A DNA stretch of 64,000 nucleotides from Desulfitobacterium dichloroeliminans LMG P-21439 (GTDB lineage: Bacteria > Bacillota > Desulfitobacteriia > Desulfitobacteriales > Desulfitobacteriaceae), in assembly GCF_000243135.2 (NCBI RefSeq), contig NC_019903.1:2952001-3016000 (forward strand). Direction: 5' to 3'. This document shows, in pieces, positions 44,381 through 54,236 of the stretch. The notes under the pieces are model-generated. The model ran no database searches, was not told where the DNA came from, and saw only the letters and a program-made list of their open reading frames with translations. A program made the translations under genes and the position numbers. Position 1 is the first letter of the stretch; each line of letters starts with the position of its first letter.

Positions 44381-44562
44381 AGCTGCACCTCCTTTTCTTG
44401 ACAGCAGAAAATTCCTCTATTATGACCATCCGACGGCAAGAATTGAATATTCTATGCAAAAACAACCCTGAATTTGTACCTTCATTTAATATAAGCTCTC
44501 GAGTTCAAACAAAGACCAATCTCATTTTTTCACATTATGGAACACTTCCTGCGACCATAATT

Positions 44563-44871
44563 CTATATCAGATTTACATAATCCTGCGCCCCGTAGAAGA
44601 AGCGTAAAATGTTGACAGTTTTGGAGACCTCATCAATTTTATACACAAGTACATAATTTTTAATCGTTAACTTGCGATAACCCTCTTTCTCCAGCCGTTT
44701 ATCTTGACATTTTGCATACATCAAAGGGCTACTCTTCAAATAACCATAACATGTATCCACTTCATCTAGGAAATCACCTGCTGCCTTTGGATTGGCTAAT
44801 TGTACAGCAATATATGAAACGATCTTATCCAAATCTTGATGCGCTAACTCAGAAACCTTTAACTTATACAT
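44563..44871 (-). CDS. ParE/RelE-family toxin
   Basis: A 102-residue toxin. Typical features are VSELAHQDLDKIVSYIAVQLANPKAA at the N-terminus and YRKLTIKNYVLVYKIDEVSKTVNILRFFYGAQDY at the C-terminus. The family acts on gyrase (ParE) or on mRNA at the ribosome (RelE); which applies is not clear. Its start overlaps the antitoxin stop by 8 nt, which supports coupled translation. Confidence 0.9.
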   Translation of the reverse strand: MYKLKVSELAHQDLDKIVSYIAVQLANPKAAGDFLDEVDTCYGYLKSSPLMYAKCQDKRLEKEGYRKLTIKNYVLVYKIDEVSKTVNILRFFYGAQDYVNLI

Positions 44872-45124
44872 TGTATTTTTCTCTAATTCTCTTTAAAGAA
44901 GTGTCCCCGTCGAGCACTTTACCTTCAGTTATTTGTTCCTCAGCCGCAATAAGCTTACCATAAACATCAAGCATAAACATTTTTTCTTCATATAGTTTCA
45001 TACTCATAATAACCATATCCCCATAACCGTTTTTTGTAATAAAGACCGGCTCATCGGACGCTTGACACATTTGAGAAATTTCGCTTGTATTTTTCAAATC
45101 CTTAATAGGAATAATTTGGGGCAT
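44864..45124 (-). CDS. Phd/YefM-family antitoxin
   Basis: An 86-residue antitoxin starting MPQIIPIKDLKNTSEISQM; AAGGAGGT lies 8 nt upstream, so an in-frame ATG 21 nt earlier is unlikely. The N-terminal DNA-binding part has EPVFITKNGYGDMVIMSM, the Phd/YefM signature. The C-terminus is acidic and would bind the toxin. A palindrome just upstream probably serves autoregulation. Confidence 0.9.
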   Translation of the reverse strand: MPQIIPIKDLKNTSEISQMCQASDEPVFITKNGYGDMVIMSMKLYEEKMFMLDVYGKLIAAEEQITEGKVLDGDTSLKRIREKYNV

Positions 45125-45150
45125 AATTCCCAACCTCCTTTTCATTATAT

Positions 45151-45187
45151 TATTATGCCATTATTATACCATAATTATGGCATAATA
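45151..45187. promoter_or_regulatory. Palindromic operator of the toxin-antitoxin pair
   Basis: TATTATGCCAT and ATGGCATAATA are perfect 11-nt arms. Within the right half CCATAATTATGG is also palindromic. The position, about 30 nt before the antitoxin start, fits the antitoxin/toxin autoregulatory site. Confidence 0.7.
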
Positions 45188-45338
45188 AACAATTGTTCAG
45201 TTCGTTAGTAGTTTTATCTAAAATAACAGGATACTACCTCTTGAATCACTAAGAGATAATACCCTGCTTAATTTTTTATTAGGTTCCTTAAAGACTAGGT
45301 GTTTTTACTTTGCGAGCAACATCTAGTAGTGTCAAACT

Positions 45339-47993
45339 TTACTTCGATTGGTCTTTGTTGATAACAGCGGCCTGGGCTGCAGCCAACCGAGCAATCGGCA
45401 CTCGGAATGGAGAACAGGACACGTAATTCAACCCGATCATATGGCAGAACTCAATCGACGACGGATCTCCACCATGCTCGCCACAGATTCCCACTTTTAA
45501 GTCTGGGTTAGCAGTGCGTCCCAACTGAACTCCCAGCTTCATGAGCTTGCCCACCCCATTGCGGTCGAGGACAGCAAAGGGATTGTGCTCTAAGATGTTC
45601 TGATCAAGATATGCTGGAAGGAATTTACCTTCTGCATCATCACGAGAGAAGCCTAACGTGGTCTGGGTCAAGTCATTGGTACCAAAGGAGAAGAAGTCTG
45701 CAGCAATGGCCACTTCGTCAGCAGTCAAAGCCGCTCTAGGAACTTCAATCATGGTTCCTACCTTATAGGCGAAGGTGACGCCTTGCTCTTCCATAACAGC
45801 TTGAGCATTTTCCTCAGTAAGTTTGCGAAGCTTCTCAAGTTCTTTTACATGGATAACGAGAGGAATCATAACCTCAGGATGGATCTCATAGCCTTCCTTG
45901 ACGAGACGGGAAGAGGCTTGGAAAATTGCCCGCGCTTGCATAGCATAGATCTCTGGGAAGGTGATTCCCAAGCGGCAGCCCCGATGACCTAGCATTGGAT
46001 TCAATTCGGAAAGAGCTCTAACCTTTCTCAAAAGGACTTCCTTGTCACGGAGCTCTTCTTCATTCTCTCCGTTCATTTTAAGCTTGGTGATCTCCACCAC
46101 GAGCTCTTCAACATTCGGAAGGAACTCATGGAGCGGAGGATCAAGAAGGCGAATAGTGACCGGAAAACCTTGCATCACTTTGAGAATGCCATAGAAGTCC
46201 TCTTCCTGCATAGGCAGGAGCTTCGCCAAGGCTTCTTCTCTTTCCTGAAGACTTTGCGCAAGGATCATTTCTTGAACGATGGGAATCCGTGCCGGATCCA
46301 TGAACATATGCTCTGTCCGACATAGGCCTATGCCTTGAGCTCCAAAGTCACGAGCTTTTTGGGCATCCCGGGGATTATCCGCGTTGGCTAGTACCTTAAG
46401 GCTGCGAATCTCATCAGACCATCCCAGGAGTTCCTTGAATTCTTCGCTCAGCTCTGGGTCAATCATCGGCACTTGACCCTTGATTACTCGACCTGTCGCT
46501 CCATCAATAGAGAAAAGAGCACCTTCTGAGTAGGTAATCCCAGCAATGGTTAAAGTGCCATTCTGATAATCAATCTTCAAGGCTTCACAGCCGCATACCG
46601 CAGGTTTCCCCATATGACGAGCCACTACAGCAGCATGACTGGTCATTCCGCCCCGGCTAGTCAGGATGCCTTGAGCGGCAAGAATGCCGTGAATATCATC
46701 AGGTGTTGTCTCGGTACGTACCAAGAGAACTTTCTCTCCGGCATGACCTAATCGCTCTGCCTCATCAGCATCGAAGACGATTTTCCCGGAAGCAGCACCA
46801 GGGGAAGCCGGCAGACCTTTAGCCAGAACCTCTAACTTCGCTTCACTATCCATCCGCCGGTGGAGCAACTGTCCCAATTGGCCGGGCTCGATACGCACGA
46901 TAGCTTCTTCTTTAGAGATTACCCCTTCCCGGCACAGCTCTACAGCAACGCGAATGGCCGCGGGAGCAGTTCGTTTCCCGTTACGAGTCTGTAGGATATA
47001 GAGGCGACCACGTTCGATTGTAAATTCGATATCCTGCATATCCCGATAATGTTCTTCTAGGCGATTGGATATCTCTACAAATTGAGCATAGATATCCTTG
47101 TTTTCATTCTCAAGGCTCTTAATAGGTTGCGGAGTACGAATTCCCGCAACCACATCCTCTCCTTGGGCATTCATTAAGTACTCACCATAAAGCGCTCGCT
47201 CTCCGGTAGAAGGATTACGGGTGAAGGCAACTCCCGTTCCGGAATCATTACCCATATTTCCAAAAACCATGGATTGAACATTCACAGCCGTTCCGATATT
47301 ATCCGGTATTTCATTGATTTTGCGATAGACAATCGCCCGGTCATTATTCCAAGAACGAAATACAGCTAGAATTGCTTGCTCAAGTTGCTGCATGGGATCT
47401 AAGGGGAAAGGACTGCCCGTACGCCGCTGAATAAGCCTTTTATATCCTACTACGATGTCTTTTAAGCTCTCAGCAGAGAGTTCAGAGTCATAGCTCACCT
47501 TTTGTTTTTCTTTAGTTTCCTCAAGGATTCTTTCAAATTCATGGTGCTCAACTTCGAGAACCACATTCCCAAACATTTGAATAAAGCGTCGATAGCTATC
47601 ATAAGCAAAGCGTGCGTTTTGGGTGGATTCCGCAAGCCCTTCTACTGTATCATCATTAAGTCCTAGGTTAAGAATTGTGTCCATCATCCCGGGCATTGAA
47701 AACTTTGCCCCTGAACGTACAGAAACCAATAAAGGATTTACTTTATCACCAAATTTCTTCCCGGTGGCCTCTTCTATATTAGCCAATGCCGGTACGATCT
47801 GCTCCCAAATTCCCTCGGGAAGGTTGCGGCCATTGGCGTAATAATCATTACACGCTTCGGTCGTAAGGGTAAACCCGGGAGGTACAGGCAAGTCAATATT
47901 CGTCATCTCGGCCAAATTAGCCCCTTTTCCTCCTAATAAATCTTTCATGGAAGCCTGACCTTCACGGAATAAGTACACAAACTTCTTAGTCAT
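45339..47993 (-). CDS. ppdK: Pyruvate phosphate dikinase
   Basis: An 884-residue PPDK that interconverts pyruvate, ATP and phosphate with PEP, AMP and PPi. The N-terminal nucleotide-binding domain (VYLFREGQASMKDLLGGKGANLAEM), the central phosphohistidine domain (GGMTSHAAVVARHMGKPAVCG) and the C-terminal PEP domain (GLCRTEHMF, FGTNDLTQTT, CGEHGGDPSS) are all present. It lies next to ppsR, which regulates the phosphohistidine-site threonine, and its stop-to-start distance shows one operon. Confidence 0.98.
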   Translation of the reverse strand: MTKKFVYLFREGQASMKDLLGGKGANLAEMTNIDLPVPPGFTLTTEACNDYYANGRNLPEGIWEQIVPALANIEEATGKKFGDKVNPLLVSVRSGAKFSMPGMMDTILNLGLNDDTVEGLAESTQNARFAYDSYRRFIQMFGNVVLEVEHHEFERILEETKEKQKVSYDSELSAESLKDIVVGYKRLIQRRTGSPFPLDPMQQLEQAILAVFRSWNNDRAIVYRKINEIPDNIGTAVNVQSMVFGNMGNDSGTGVAFTRNPSTGERALYGEYLMNAQGEDVVAGIRTPQPIKSLENENKDIYAQFVEISNRLEEHYRDMQDIEFTIERGRLYILQTRNGKRTAPAAIRVAVELCREGVISKEEAIVRIEPGQLGQLLHRRMDSEAKLEVLAKGLPASPGAASGKIVFDADEAERLGHAGEKVLLVRTETTPDDIHGILAAQGILTSRGGMTSHAAVVARHMGKPAVCGCEALKIDYQNGTLTIAGITYSEGALFSIDGATGRVIKGQVPMIDPELSEEFKELLGWSDEIRSLKVLANADNPRDAQKARDFGAQGIGLCRTEHMFMDPARIPIVQEMILAQSLQEREEALAKLLPMQEEDFYGILKVMQGFPVTIRLLDPPLHEFLPNVEELVVEITKLKMNGENEEELRDKEVLLRKVRALSELNPMLGHRGCRLGITFPEIYAMQARAIFQASSRLVKEGYEIHPEVMIPLVIHVKELEKLRKLTEENAQAVMEEQGVTFAYKVGTMIEVPRAALTADEVAIAADFFSFGTNDLTQTTLGFSRDDAEGKFLPAYLDQNILEHNPFAVLDRNGVGKLMKLGVQLGRTANPDLKVGICGEHGGDPSSIEFCHMIGLNYVSCSPFRVPIARLAAAQAAVINKDQSK

Positions 47994-48816
47994 TGCGATC
48001 CCCCTTATATAAGATTTCTAATATCCTGGAAGCTGTCTCCTCAATCGCTTTCCCGGTCGCATCGATGACTGGGCAACTTACTTTCCGCATAATTCCTCGA
48101 GCATATTCCAATTCTTCAACAATCCGCTGGTAGTTAGCATAATCAGCACTAGCGCCTAACCCTAAAGTTCTTAGACGCTCGGTCCTGATCTGGTTCAATA
48201 AATCAGGCTTTAAGGTAAGTCCTACTACTTTTTGTCCGGAAATCTGGAAAAGCTCCTGAGGAGGAGATACTTCCGGAACCAGCGGAATATTGGCCGCCTT
48301 GATTCCTTTATGAGCCAAATACATGCTTAAAGGAGTTTTAGAGGTCCGCGACACTCCAATTAGCACGACATCGGCTAACAGCACACCCCGCGGGTCTTTT
48401 CCGTCATCATATTTTACTGCGAATTCAATGGCCTCCACCTTGCGGAAATATTGTTCATCTAAGAGGTGAGTCACGTTCGGAGTGTAACTGGGCGCAAGGT
48501 TGGTCTTATCTGCTAGAATGTTAATCAGTGGTCCCAGTATATCTACAGTATCTAGGCCAAGTTCTTGCGCTTTTTCTTCTAAGTATGTACGCAGCCTTTT
48601 GACAACGAGGGTATACACAATAATAGCTTGTTCTTTAACCGCTTCTTCAATGATTTCATCGATGTGTATCTCATCCTGTACATAAGGGATTTTACGAATT
48701 TTTGTTCGGACACCCGAAAATTGAGCTGCCGCCGCTCGACTCACATATTCTGCGGTTTCTCCTAAAGCATCCGAAATAATATATATGACAGGCATCTCCG
48801 ATAATTCCTTTGTCAC
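47986..48816 (-). CDS. PPDK regulatory protein (PpsR/DUF299)
   Basis: A 276-residue bifunctional kinase/pyrophosphorylase that switches PPDK by threonine phosphorylation. GTG at 48816 is chosen because GGAGGT lies 6 nt upstream; a longer reading overlaps the ccpN end. Family features are VIYIISDALGETAEYVSRAAAAQF, the P-loop GVSRTSKTPLSMYLAHKGIKAANIPLVP and the DATGKAIEETASRILEIL ending. It overlaps ppdK by 8 nt. Confidence 0.94.
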   Translation of the reverse strand: MTKELSEMPVIYIISDALGETAEYVSRAAAAQFSGVRTKIRKIPYVQDEIHIDEIIEEAVKEQAIIVYTLVVKRLRTYLEEKAQELGLDTVDILGPLINILADKTNLAPSYTPNVTHLLDEQYFRKVEAIEFAVKYDDGKDPRGVLLADVVLIGVSRTSKTPLSMYLAHKGIKAANIPLVPEVSPPQELFQISGQKVVGLTLKPDLLNQIRTERLRTLGLGASADYANYQRIVEELEYARGIMRKVSCPVIDATGKAIEETASRILEILYKGDRND

Positions 48817-48856
48817 GCTACACCTCCAAAATAAAATATTTCCGCCCCCGGAAATT

Positions 48857-49501
48857 CTATCGTTTCCCCAGAGTCCCGATCTGAACAAAAATCTTAGCAA
48901 CATTCGTCTTAGTAAATCGACCGATCACCTCATAGCGTTCTTCACCCTTCTCATCGATGAACGCTTCGACAACAGGAAGGGAATCAATCTGGTGTAAAGT
49001 CAACTTACGAGCAGCGTCAAGAATGGGTTCATCCGCTGTAGTCATGATTATATTCGGCATCCGAGTCATAATAATGCTTACCGGCACTTGTTGAAGATCT
49101 GTCTTTCCTAAAGCAGATTTGAGGAGATCCTTTCGGGAAACCATCCCTTTTAAGTTCTGGTTTTCTCCTACGACCGTTAAAGTCCCCACATTTTGGGTAA
49201 ACATAGTGACGATAGCATCGTAGATGCTTATGTTTTCTCTGACCGAAATAGGAAGAGACTTAAAATCCCCAACTCTTAGCAGACGCAGCTGCTCCATAAT
49301 GGGTGAGCTTTCCTTCTGCTCTTTTAAAAAGTAGCCCACCCTAGGCCGGGCATCCAGGATACCGGCCATGGTTAAAATTGTTAGATCAGGCCGCAAGGTT
49401 GCTCGAGTCAAATCAAGCTTGGCTGCAATTTGTTCCCCAGTAATTGGACTTGAACTCTTAACAATTTCGACAATTCTTGCTTGACGTTCCGAAAACTCCA
49501 A
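48857..49501 (-). CDS. ccpN: CcpN-type HTH-CBS transcriptional repressor
   Basis: A 214-residue regulator. A DeoR/HTH-11-like domain (RQARIVEIVKSSSPITGEQIAAKLDLTRATLRPDLTIL) precedes two CBS domains (SIYDAIVTMFTQNVGTLTVVGE and IIMTTADEPILDAARKLT). In Bacillus CcpN represses gluconeogenic genes and is linked to the DUF299 gene; here it heads the ccpN-ppsR-ppdK set. It probably controls PPDK expression in response to energy state (inference). Confidence 0.92.
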   Translation of the reverse strand: MEFSERQARIVEIVKSSSPITGEQIAAKLDLTRATLRPDLTILTMAGILDARPRVGYFLKEQKESSPIMEQLRLLRVGDFKSLPISVRENISIYDAIVTMFTQNVGTLTVVGENQNLKGMVSRKDLLKSALGKTDLQQVPVSIIMTRMPNIIMTTADEPILDAARKLTLHQIDSLPVVEAFIDEKGEERYEVIGRFTKTNVAKIFVQIGTLGKR

Positions 49502-49663
49502 CCCGTTTTCACCTCATTCATCCTTCGCTTGTGTTTACATATATTCGTAATATATGGCAATTGTGACATACTAATTAACATAATACCGATATTTATTCCA
49601 CACAATTTCTCGTTTTCCTTTAATTTATATTGCCCAATTGAAAAAAAATAATGGCGGTTGTGA

Positions 49664-49699
49664 AAAGGAACCTGTCCCATTTTTTAGGCAGGTTCCTTT
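49664..49699 (-). terminator. Terminator after glyS
   Basis: AAAGGAACCTG and CAGGTTCCTTT are perfect 11-nt arms, followed on the minus strand by TTTTC. It lies 9 nt after the glyS stop. Confidence 0.88.
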
Positions 49700-49707
49700 C
49701 TGCATCC

Positions 49708-51780
49708 TTATGCTAAGAGACTCAAATCCCCGATACAGCCCAGAATAGCCGCACATTCGGTGAGAAGAGCTAGGCGGGCTTGCTTAAGAGCTTCATCTTC
49801 GACCATAATCATAACGGCATTAAACAGGTCTTCGATCAAAGGGATAAGCTCAGCCGCCAAGTTGTAAGCTTGCTCATATTCACCTTGGTCAAGCAATACG
49901 GCTAAGGTTTCTTTTCTTGCCTCAAGGGCGGCCGCGAGGGCGATTTCGGAAGGGTCGACGAGGACCTTGGTATCTAAGGGCTGAGCTTGGGCTTTTTTGC
50001 TAAGGTTTAGGCAACGAATATAGGCTTGGGAGTAGGGTACAAATTCCGGGGTCTCCCTTTTGTCTGCCAGCACTTGAGCTTTCTTAGCTGCCCGGGTAAT
50101 CTGATCATGGCCTTGGACAAGGATTGCGTCAATGGTATCATAACGCAGTCCTTGTTCTTGTAATACGAAGCGTAGGCGCTGTTGGAAGAAGTCCTGAAGC
50201 GGCCCAGAGATATCTTCTAAGGCTAGCAGACCTATCCCTTGGTTGGTGAAGTTGACATAGGCTGCTTTAAGAAGTTGATCCAAGGCGAGATTCCAGCCTA
50301 CTTCCAAGAGGATTCCCACAATGCCTTGAGCCTGGCGTCTTAGGGCGTATGGGTCTTGCGAACCGGTGGGTTGAATGCCAATTCCAAAGGCACCCACAAT
50401 GGCGTCAAGCTTATCAGCAATGCTGACTACCCGGCCAGCAAGGGACTCCGGCAAAGCATCGCCGGCAAAACGAGGTTGGTAATGTTCAAGAATCCCTGTG
50501 CAGACTTCCGGCTTTTCACCGCTAATTCGTGCATAATCGGCACCCATGATTCCTTGGAGTTCAGGAAAATCATAGACCATTAACGTGACCAAATCTGCTT
50601 TTGCTAAAAGGGCCGCCCGTTTAACCAAGGACTTTTGCTCTTCAGCCACCCCGATTTGCTCAGCGATGGCTCCCGCTAAGGCACACATCCGATCGACACG
50701 TTGTCGAACGCTGCCCAACTTTTCATGATAAGTGACCTTCTCCAGCTTTTCGACCAGGTCAACAAGGGAGGTTTTTTGGTCCTCGCGATAGTAGAAGGCC
50801 GCATCTTCAAGCCGTGCCTTGAGGACTTTTTCATTCCCGGCTTGTACTTTCTCTAAAGCATAATCATCTCCATTGCGAACCGTTACAAAATAAGGCAGCA
50901 ATTTCCCTTCTTTATTGCGCACCGGGAAATAGCGCTGATGTTCTTTCATGGGAGTGGTAATTACCGGTTCAGGGAGATGCATATAGTTTTTCGCTACTTC
51001 ACCTAAGAGAGCGGTCGGATATTCAATGATATGGGTCACTTCTTCAAGGAGATCCTCATCTTTTTCCACTTCACCACCAACCCTGTCGGCAAGAACATGA
51101 ATCTGTTCTAAAATGGTCTGACGGCGTTGTTGCGGATCCACCATGACAAAGGATTTTTGCATCTTCCCTACATATTCGGCAGAACTTTCAATCGTAACCG
51201 AACCACCTAGAGTACGATGTCCTCGCGAGGTTCTTCCAGACTCTAGGCCGACGAATTCAAAGGGTACGACCTCTGTGCCAAACAAAGCCACAATCCATCG
51301 GATGGGACGAGCAAAACGAAACTCTAGGTCCGCCCAACGCATGGGTTTAGGAAAATGGAGTCCCGTGATTAAATCCAAGCAAAACTTAGCTAACAGCTCT
51401 GACGTGGCTTGACCGATTTCAGATTTCTGAGCATAGACATAAGGAACGCCATTCAATTCCTTAACGAAAAGTTCCTGGGGATCGACTCCTTGCCCCCGAG
51501 CAAAACCCTGGGCTGCCTTAGTAGGATTGCCTGCCGCGTCATAGGCTGCTTTGACGGCAGGACCCTTGACCTCTGCAGTAAAATCCGCTTGCTTTTCGGC
51601 TAAGCCAGTAATAAGCACGGCAAAGCGCCGAGGGGTAGTGTAAACCTTAAGGTCCGTATAATCTAGGCGCAAATCTTCAAGCTGCGCTATAGCTTGTTCC
51701 TGAAGCTGCTGGAGTACACCAGGAGCGAATTTCGCTGGAATTTCTTCCGTACCAATCTCTAAGAGAAAATCTTTAGCCAT
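49708..51780 (-). CDS. glyS: Glycyl-tRNA synthetase beta subunit
   Basis: A 690-residue subunit starting MAKDFLLEIGTEEIPAKFAP, after AAAGGAGGT; a longer reading would overlap glyQ. It contains the conserved HRTLGG, MRWADLEFRFARPIRW, ALLGEVAKNYMHLPEPVI and the C-terminal anticodon-binding domain with VMVEDEALKQARLALL. The alpha2-beta2 enzyme needs glyQ for adenylate formation. The stop is followed by a strong terminator. Confidence 0.97.
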   Translation of the reverse strand: MAKDFLLEIGTEEIPAKFAPGVLQQLQEQAIAQLEDLRLDYTDLKVYTTPRRFAVLITGLAEKQADFTAEVKGPAVKAAYDAAGNPTKAAQGFARGQGVDPQELFVKELNGVPYVYAQKSEIGQATSELLAKFCLDLITGLHFPKPMRWADLEFRFARPIRWIVALFGTEVVPFEFVGLESGRTSRGHRTLGGSVTIESSAEYVGKMQKSFVMVDPQQRRQTILEQIHVLADRVGGEVEKDEDLLEEVTHIIEYPTALLGEVAKNYMHLPEPVITTPMKEHQRYFPVRNKEGKLLPYFVTVRNGDDYALEKVQAGNEKVLKARLEDAAFYYREDQKTSLVDLVEKLEKVTYHEKLGSVRQRVDRMCALAGAIAEQIGVAEEQKSLVKRAALLAKADLVTLMVYDFPELQGIMGADYARISGEKPEVCTGILEHYQPRFAGDALPESLAGRVVSIADKLDAIVGAFGIGIQPTGSQDPYALRRQAQGIVGILLEVGWNLALDQLLKAAYVNFTNQGIGLLALEDISGPLQDFFQQRLRFVLQEQGLRYDTIDAILVQGHDQITRAAKKAQVLADKRETPEFVPYSQAYIRCLNLSKKAQAQPLDTKVLVDPSEIALAAALEARKETLAVLLDQGEYEQAYNLAAELIPLIEDLFNAVMIMVEDEALKQARLALLTECAAILGCIGDLSLLA

Positions 51781-51781
51781 C

Positions 51782-52672
51782 TTATTCGACCTCCTTTCCA
51801 GACTGACCCTTGAGTAAGGGGAAGCCCAGCTTTTCTCTCTGCTCAACATAGGCATGAGCACAAAGTCGAGCTAAGTTGCGCACACGAGCAATATAGCCTG
51901 TCCGTTCAGTGACGCTGATCGCCCCGCGAGCATCGAGAAGGTTAAAGGTATGAGAACACTTCAGAACATAATCATAAGCAGGAAGCACTAGGCCTTTTTC
52001 AACAGTGCGGATTGCTTCCTTCTCGTACATATCAAACCATACCTGTAGAGCTTCTACATCGGCCGCTTCGAAATTGTAATGGGAATAATCGATTTCGTTT
52101 TGCAGATAGATATCACCATAAGTAATATCGCCTACATATTCAATGTCGAAGACACTCTCTTTGTTTTGAATATACATAGCTAGGCGTTCTAAACCATAGG
52201 TGATCTCAGAGCAAACGGGTTTACAGTCAATCCCACCACATTGTTGGAAGTAGGTGAACTGGGTGACTTCCATGCCATCCAGCCAGACCTCCCAACCCAA
52301 ACCCCAAGCCCCTAAGGTTGGCGATTCCCAGTTATCTTCAACAAAGCGAATATCATGCTCTTTCGGGTTAATTCCCAACCGCTCTAAGCTTTGCAAATAA
52401 AGCTCTTGGATATTGTTCGGGGAAGGCTTAATGATGACTTGATATTGGAAATAATGTTGCAAACGGTTAGGATTCTCCCCATAGCGTCCATCGGTGGGAC
52501 GACGGGAAGGTTCGATATAAGCGACTTTCCAAGGCTCGGGGCCTAAGGCTTTTAAAAAAGTATTGGGGTTAAAGGTCCCTGCCCCTTTTTCTATATCATA
52601 GGGCTGGGCAATGATGCAGCCTTGCTCCCCCCAAAATTGATTCAGGGAAAGGATCATGTCCTGAAATTTCAT
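51782..52672 (-). CDS. glyQ: Glycyl-tRNA synthetase alpha subunit
   Basis: A 296-residue class II catalytic subunit: [55 protein letters not shown] and [24 protein letters not shown]. Its stop is 1 nt from the glyS start. The leader contains a T-box and a sigma-A consensus promoter, so it responds to uncharged tRNA-Gly. Confidence 0.98.
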   Translation of the reverse strand: MKFQDMILSLNQFWGEQGCIIAQPYDIEKGAGTFNPNTFLKALGPEPWKVAYIEPSRRPTDGRYGENPNRLQHYFQYQVIIKPSPNNIQELYLQSLERLGINPKEHDIRFVEDNWESPTLGAWGLGWEVWLDGMEVTQFTYFQQCGGIDCKPVCSEITYGLERLAMYIQNKESVFDIEYVGDITYGDIYLQNEIDYSHYNFEAADVEALQVWFDMYEKEAIRTVEKGLVLPAYDYVLKCSHTFNLLDARGAISVTERTGYIARVRNLARLCAHAYVEQREKLGFPLLKGQSGKEVE

Positions 52673-52752
52673 AGTTTACCTCCCACTTAAAAGTTTTGTA
52701 AATTTTCTTTTATGGCCTAGGTTTCAAGTATTATAAGATACTTTGTTCTGGT

Positions 52753-52784
52753 CAGGATGACAGCATTAGCTGTCTGTCATCCTG
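52753..52784. repeat. Hairpin between T-box and glyQ
   Basis: CAGGATGACAG and CTGTCATCCTG are perfect 11-nt arms around a 10-nt loop; inside, GACAGC-ATTA-GCTGTC offers an alternative stem. It lies after the T-box terminator and before glyQ. It may be a dispersed repeat or an extra leader element. Confidence 0.75.
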
Positions 52785-52814
52785 AAGGAGGGGCTACGGA
52801 AGGATGTTCCTTTT

Positions 52815-53020
52815 ACAAAAACAAAACTCCCGCCCCCGTAGCATTCTGCTACAGGGACGAGAGTATTCTTCCCGCGGTTCCACCCTGCTTGATCCCGCTC
52901 CGGGATCCGCCTTCATTAAAATGCACTCCAAGTGCCCCGATTCGCTTACCCGTTTGGTTTCCACCTTTCCCAAACTCTCTCTAGGGATACACAAATCTTC
53001 CTCTTATCATCGCACAATAG
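52815..53020 (-). ncRNA. T-box riboswitch of glyQS
   Basis: On the minus strand the conserved AGGGTGGAACCGCGG (52872-52886) is the T-box that pairs with tRNA acceptor. Stem I lies upstream (GTTTGG...CCAAAC, with GGGTAAGCGAATCGGGG). The terminator CTCGTCCCTGTAGC / GCTACGGGGGCGGGAG followed by TTTTGTTTTT is at about 52815-52865. The downstream genes are glycyl-tRNA synthetase, so a glycine specifier (GGC) is expected. Uncharged tRNA-Gly promotes antitermination. Confidence 0.95.
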
Positions 53021-53036
53021 ATTCAATTTGGAAATA

Positions 53037-53065
53037 ATTATAGTACGGTCTGTTCTTTTTGTCAA
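53037..53065 (-). promoter_or_regulatory. Consensus sigma-A promoter of glyQS
   Basis: On the minus strand TTGACA (53060-53065) and TATAAT (53037-53042) match the consensus exactly and are separated by 17 nt. Transcription would start about 10 nt later and run into the T-box. Confidence 0.9.
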
Positions 53066-53124
53066 TCTAAGTGTCTTACGGACGTCTTTCCCAAGTTTTT
53101 CATTTTATATTATATGCTTACTTC

Positions 53125-53991
53125 TCAGATAAGACTCTTTAGATAGTGTCCGTAACTCGTGTTATAAATAGGCTCTATTAATCTTCCCACTTGCACCGCA
53201 TCAATGTATCCCATCCGGTAAGCAATCTCCTCTGGGCAAGCAATCTTTAACCCTTGACGTTCTTCAACCGTTAGAATAAAGTTTGATGCTTGCAGTAAGG
53301 ATTCAGGGGTGCCGGTATCTAACCAAGTAAATCCACGCCCCAGCTTTTCAACAGTTAATTCTTGTTTTTCTAAATAAATTGCATTGACATCGCTAATCTC
53401 TAGTTCCCCCCTTGAGGAAGGTTTAAGATGATTCACAATATCAACGACTTGATTATCATAAAAATAAAGTCCGGTGATTGCGTAATTGGATTTTGGACAA
53501 GCTGGCTTTTCTTCTATATTAAAAACCTGCCCCTCCATATTAAATTCAACAACTCCATAGGGTTGCGGTTCTTTCACCCAATAAGCAAAGACAGTTGCCC
53601 CGCTCTCCTGCTTGGCTGCTCGAGCCAGAATCTCCGATAACCGATAACCGTAAAAAAGATTGTCACCCAAAATAAGGGCACAGCTATCCTTCCCAATAAA
53701 TTCTCGTCCAATAATAAATGCTTGGGCCACTCCCCCAGGACTTGGCTGGATTTCATACTTAATGCTAATCCCCCATTGGCTTCCATCCTGTAGAATTCTT
53801 TGAAAAGAAAATAGATCCTGAGGTGTTGTGATGACTAAAATCTCCCTAATGCCTGCTAGCATCAATGTGGTGAGAGGATAATAAATCATGGGTTTGTTAT
53901 AGATCGGCATTAAGTGCTTGCTGACTGCTATAGTGAGGGGATACAAGCGGCTCCCTGATCCCCCTGCCAAGATAATTCCCTTCTTCGTCAT
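53125..53991 (-). CDS. rfbA: Glucose-1-phosphate thymidylyltransferase
   Basis: A 288-residue nucleotidyltransferase making dTDP-glucose, the first step to dTDP-rhamnose. The signature [17 protein letters not shown] is at the start. Also seen are [28 protein letters not shown] and [18 protein letters not shown]. Length fits RmlA. No rmlBCD genes are in the window. It lies upstream of the glyQS promoter on the same strand, but as a separate unit. Confidence 0.94.
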   Translation of the reverse strand: MTKKGIILAGGSGSRLYPLTIAVSKHLMPIYNKPMIYYPLTTLMLAGIREILVITTPQDLFSFQRILQDGSQWGISIKYEIQPSPGGVAQAFIIGREFIGKDSCALILGDNLFYGYRLSEILARAAKQESGATVFAYWVKEPQPYGVVEFNMEGQVFNIEEKPACPKSNYAITGLYFYDNQVVDIVNHLKPSSRGELEISDVNAIYLEKQELTVEKLGRGFTWLDTGTPESLLQASNFILTVEERQGLKIACPEEIAYRMGYIDAVQVGRLIEPIYNTSYGHYLKSLI

Positions 53992-54178
53992 ACATTTCCA
54001 CCTCTATACATTTCATCCAACAGATCACAGATACCTATTCACGACTTCAAGGTTCTTCTTCTCGTGTGTTCCACTTATATTATAGGTTTCGCCTACCTGG
54101 CCATTCTCCATTGCAACTCTTATGACATCACAATGATCGAGCACATAAAGCCAGTTACGGATATTTTGCCCATGGAAA

Positions 54179-54221
54179 GCATAAAACCGTTTCCGGCTTT
54201 AGCCCAAAAACGGTTTTATGC
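54179..54221. terminator. Hairpin after NrfD-like gene
   Basis: GCATAAAACCGTTT and AAACGGTTTTATGC are perfect 14-nt arms around a 15-nt loop, 16 nt after the stop of the NrfD-like gene at 54237. The T-tail is weak, but the position fits a terminator for the reductase operon. Confidence 0.7.
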
Positions 54222-54236
54222 CCCTAACAGACCTAA

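Noticed and set aside
44398-44607. 69-codon plus-strand frame between the regulator and toxin genes
   Set aside because: No ribosome site and no similarity; it overlaps the toxin gene end.
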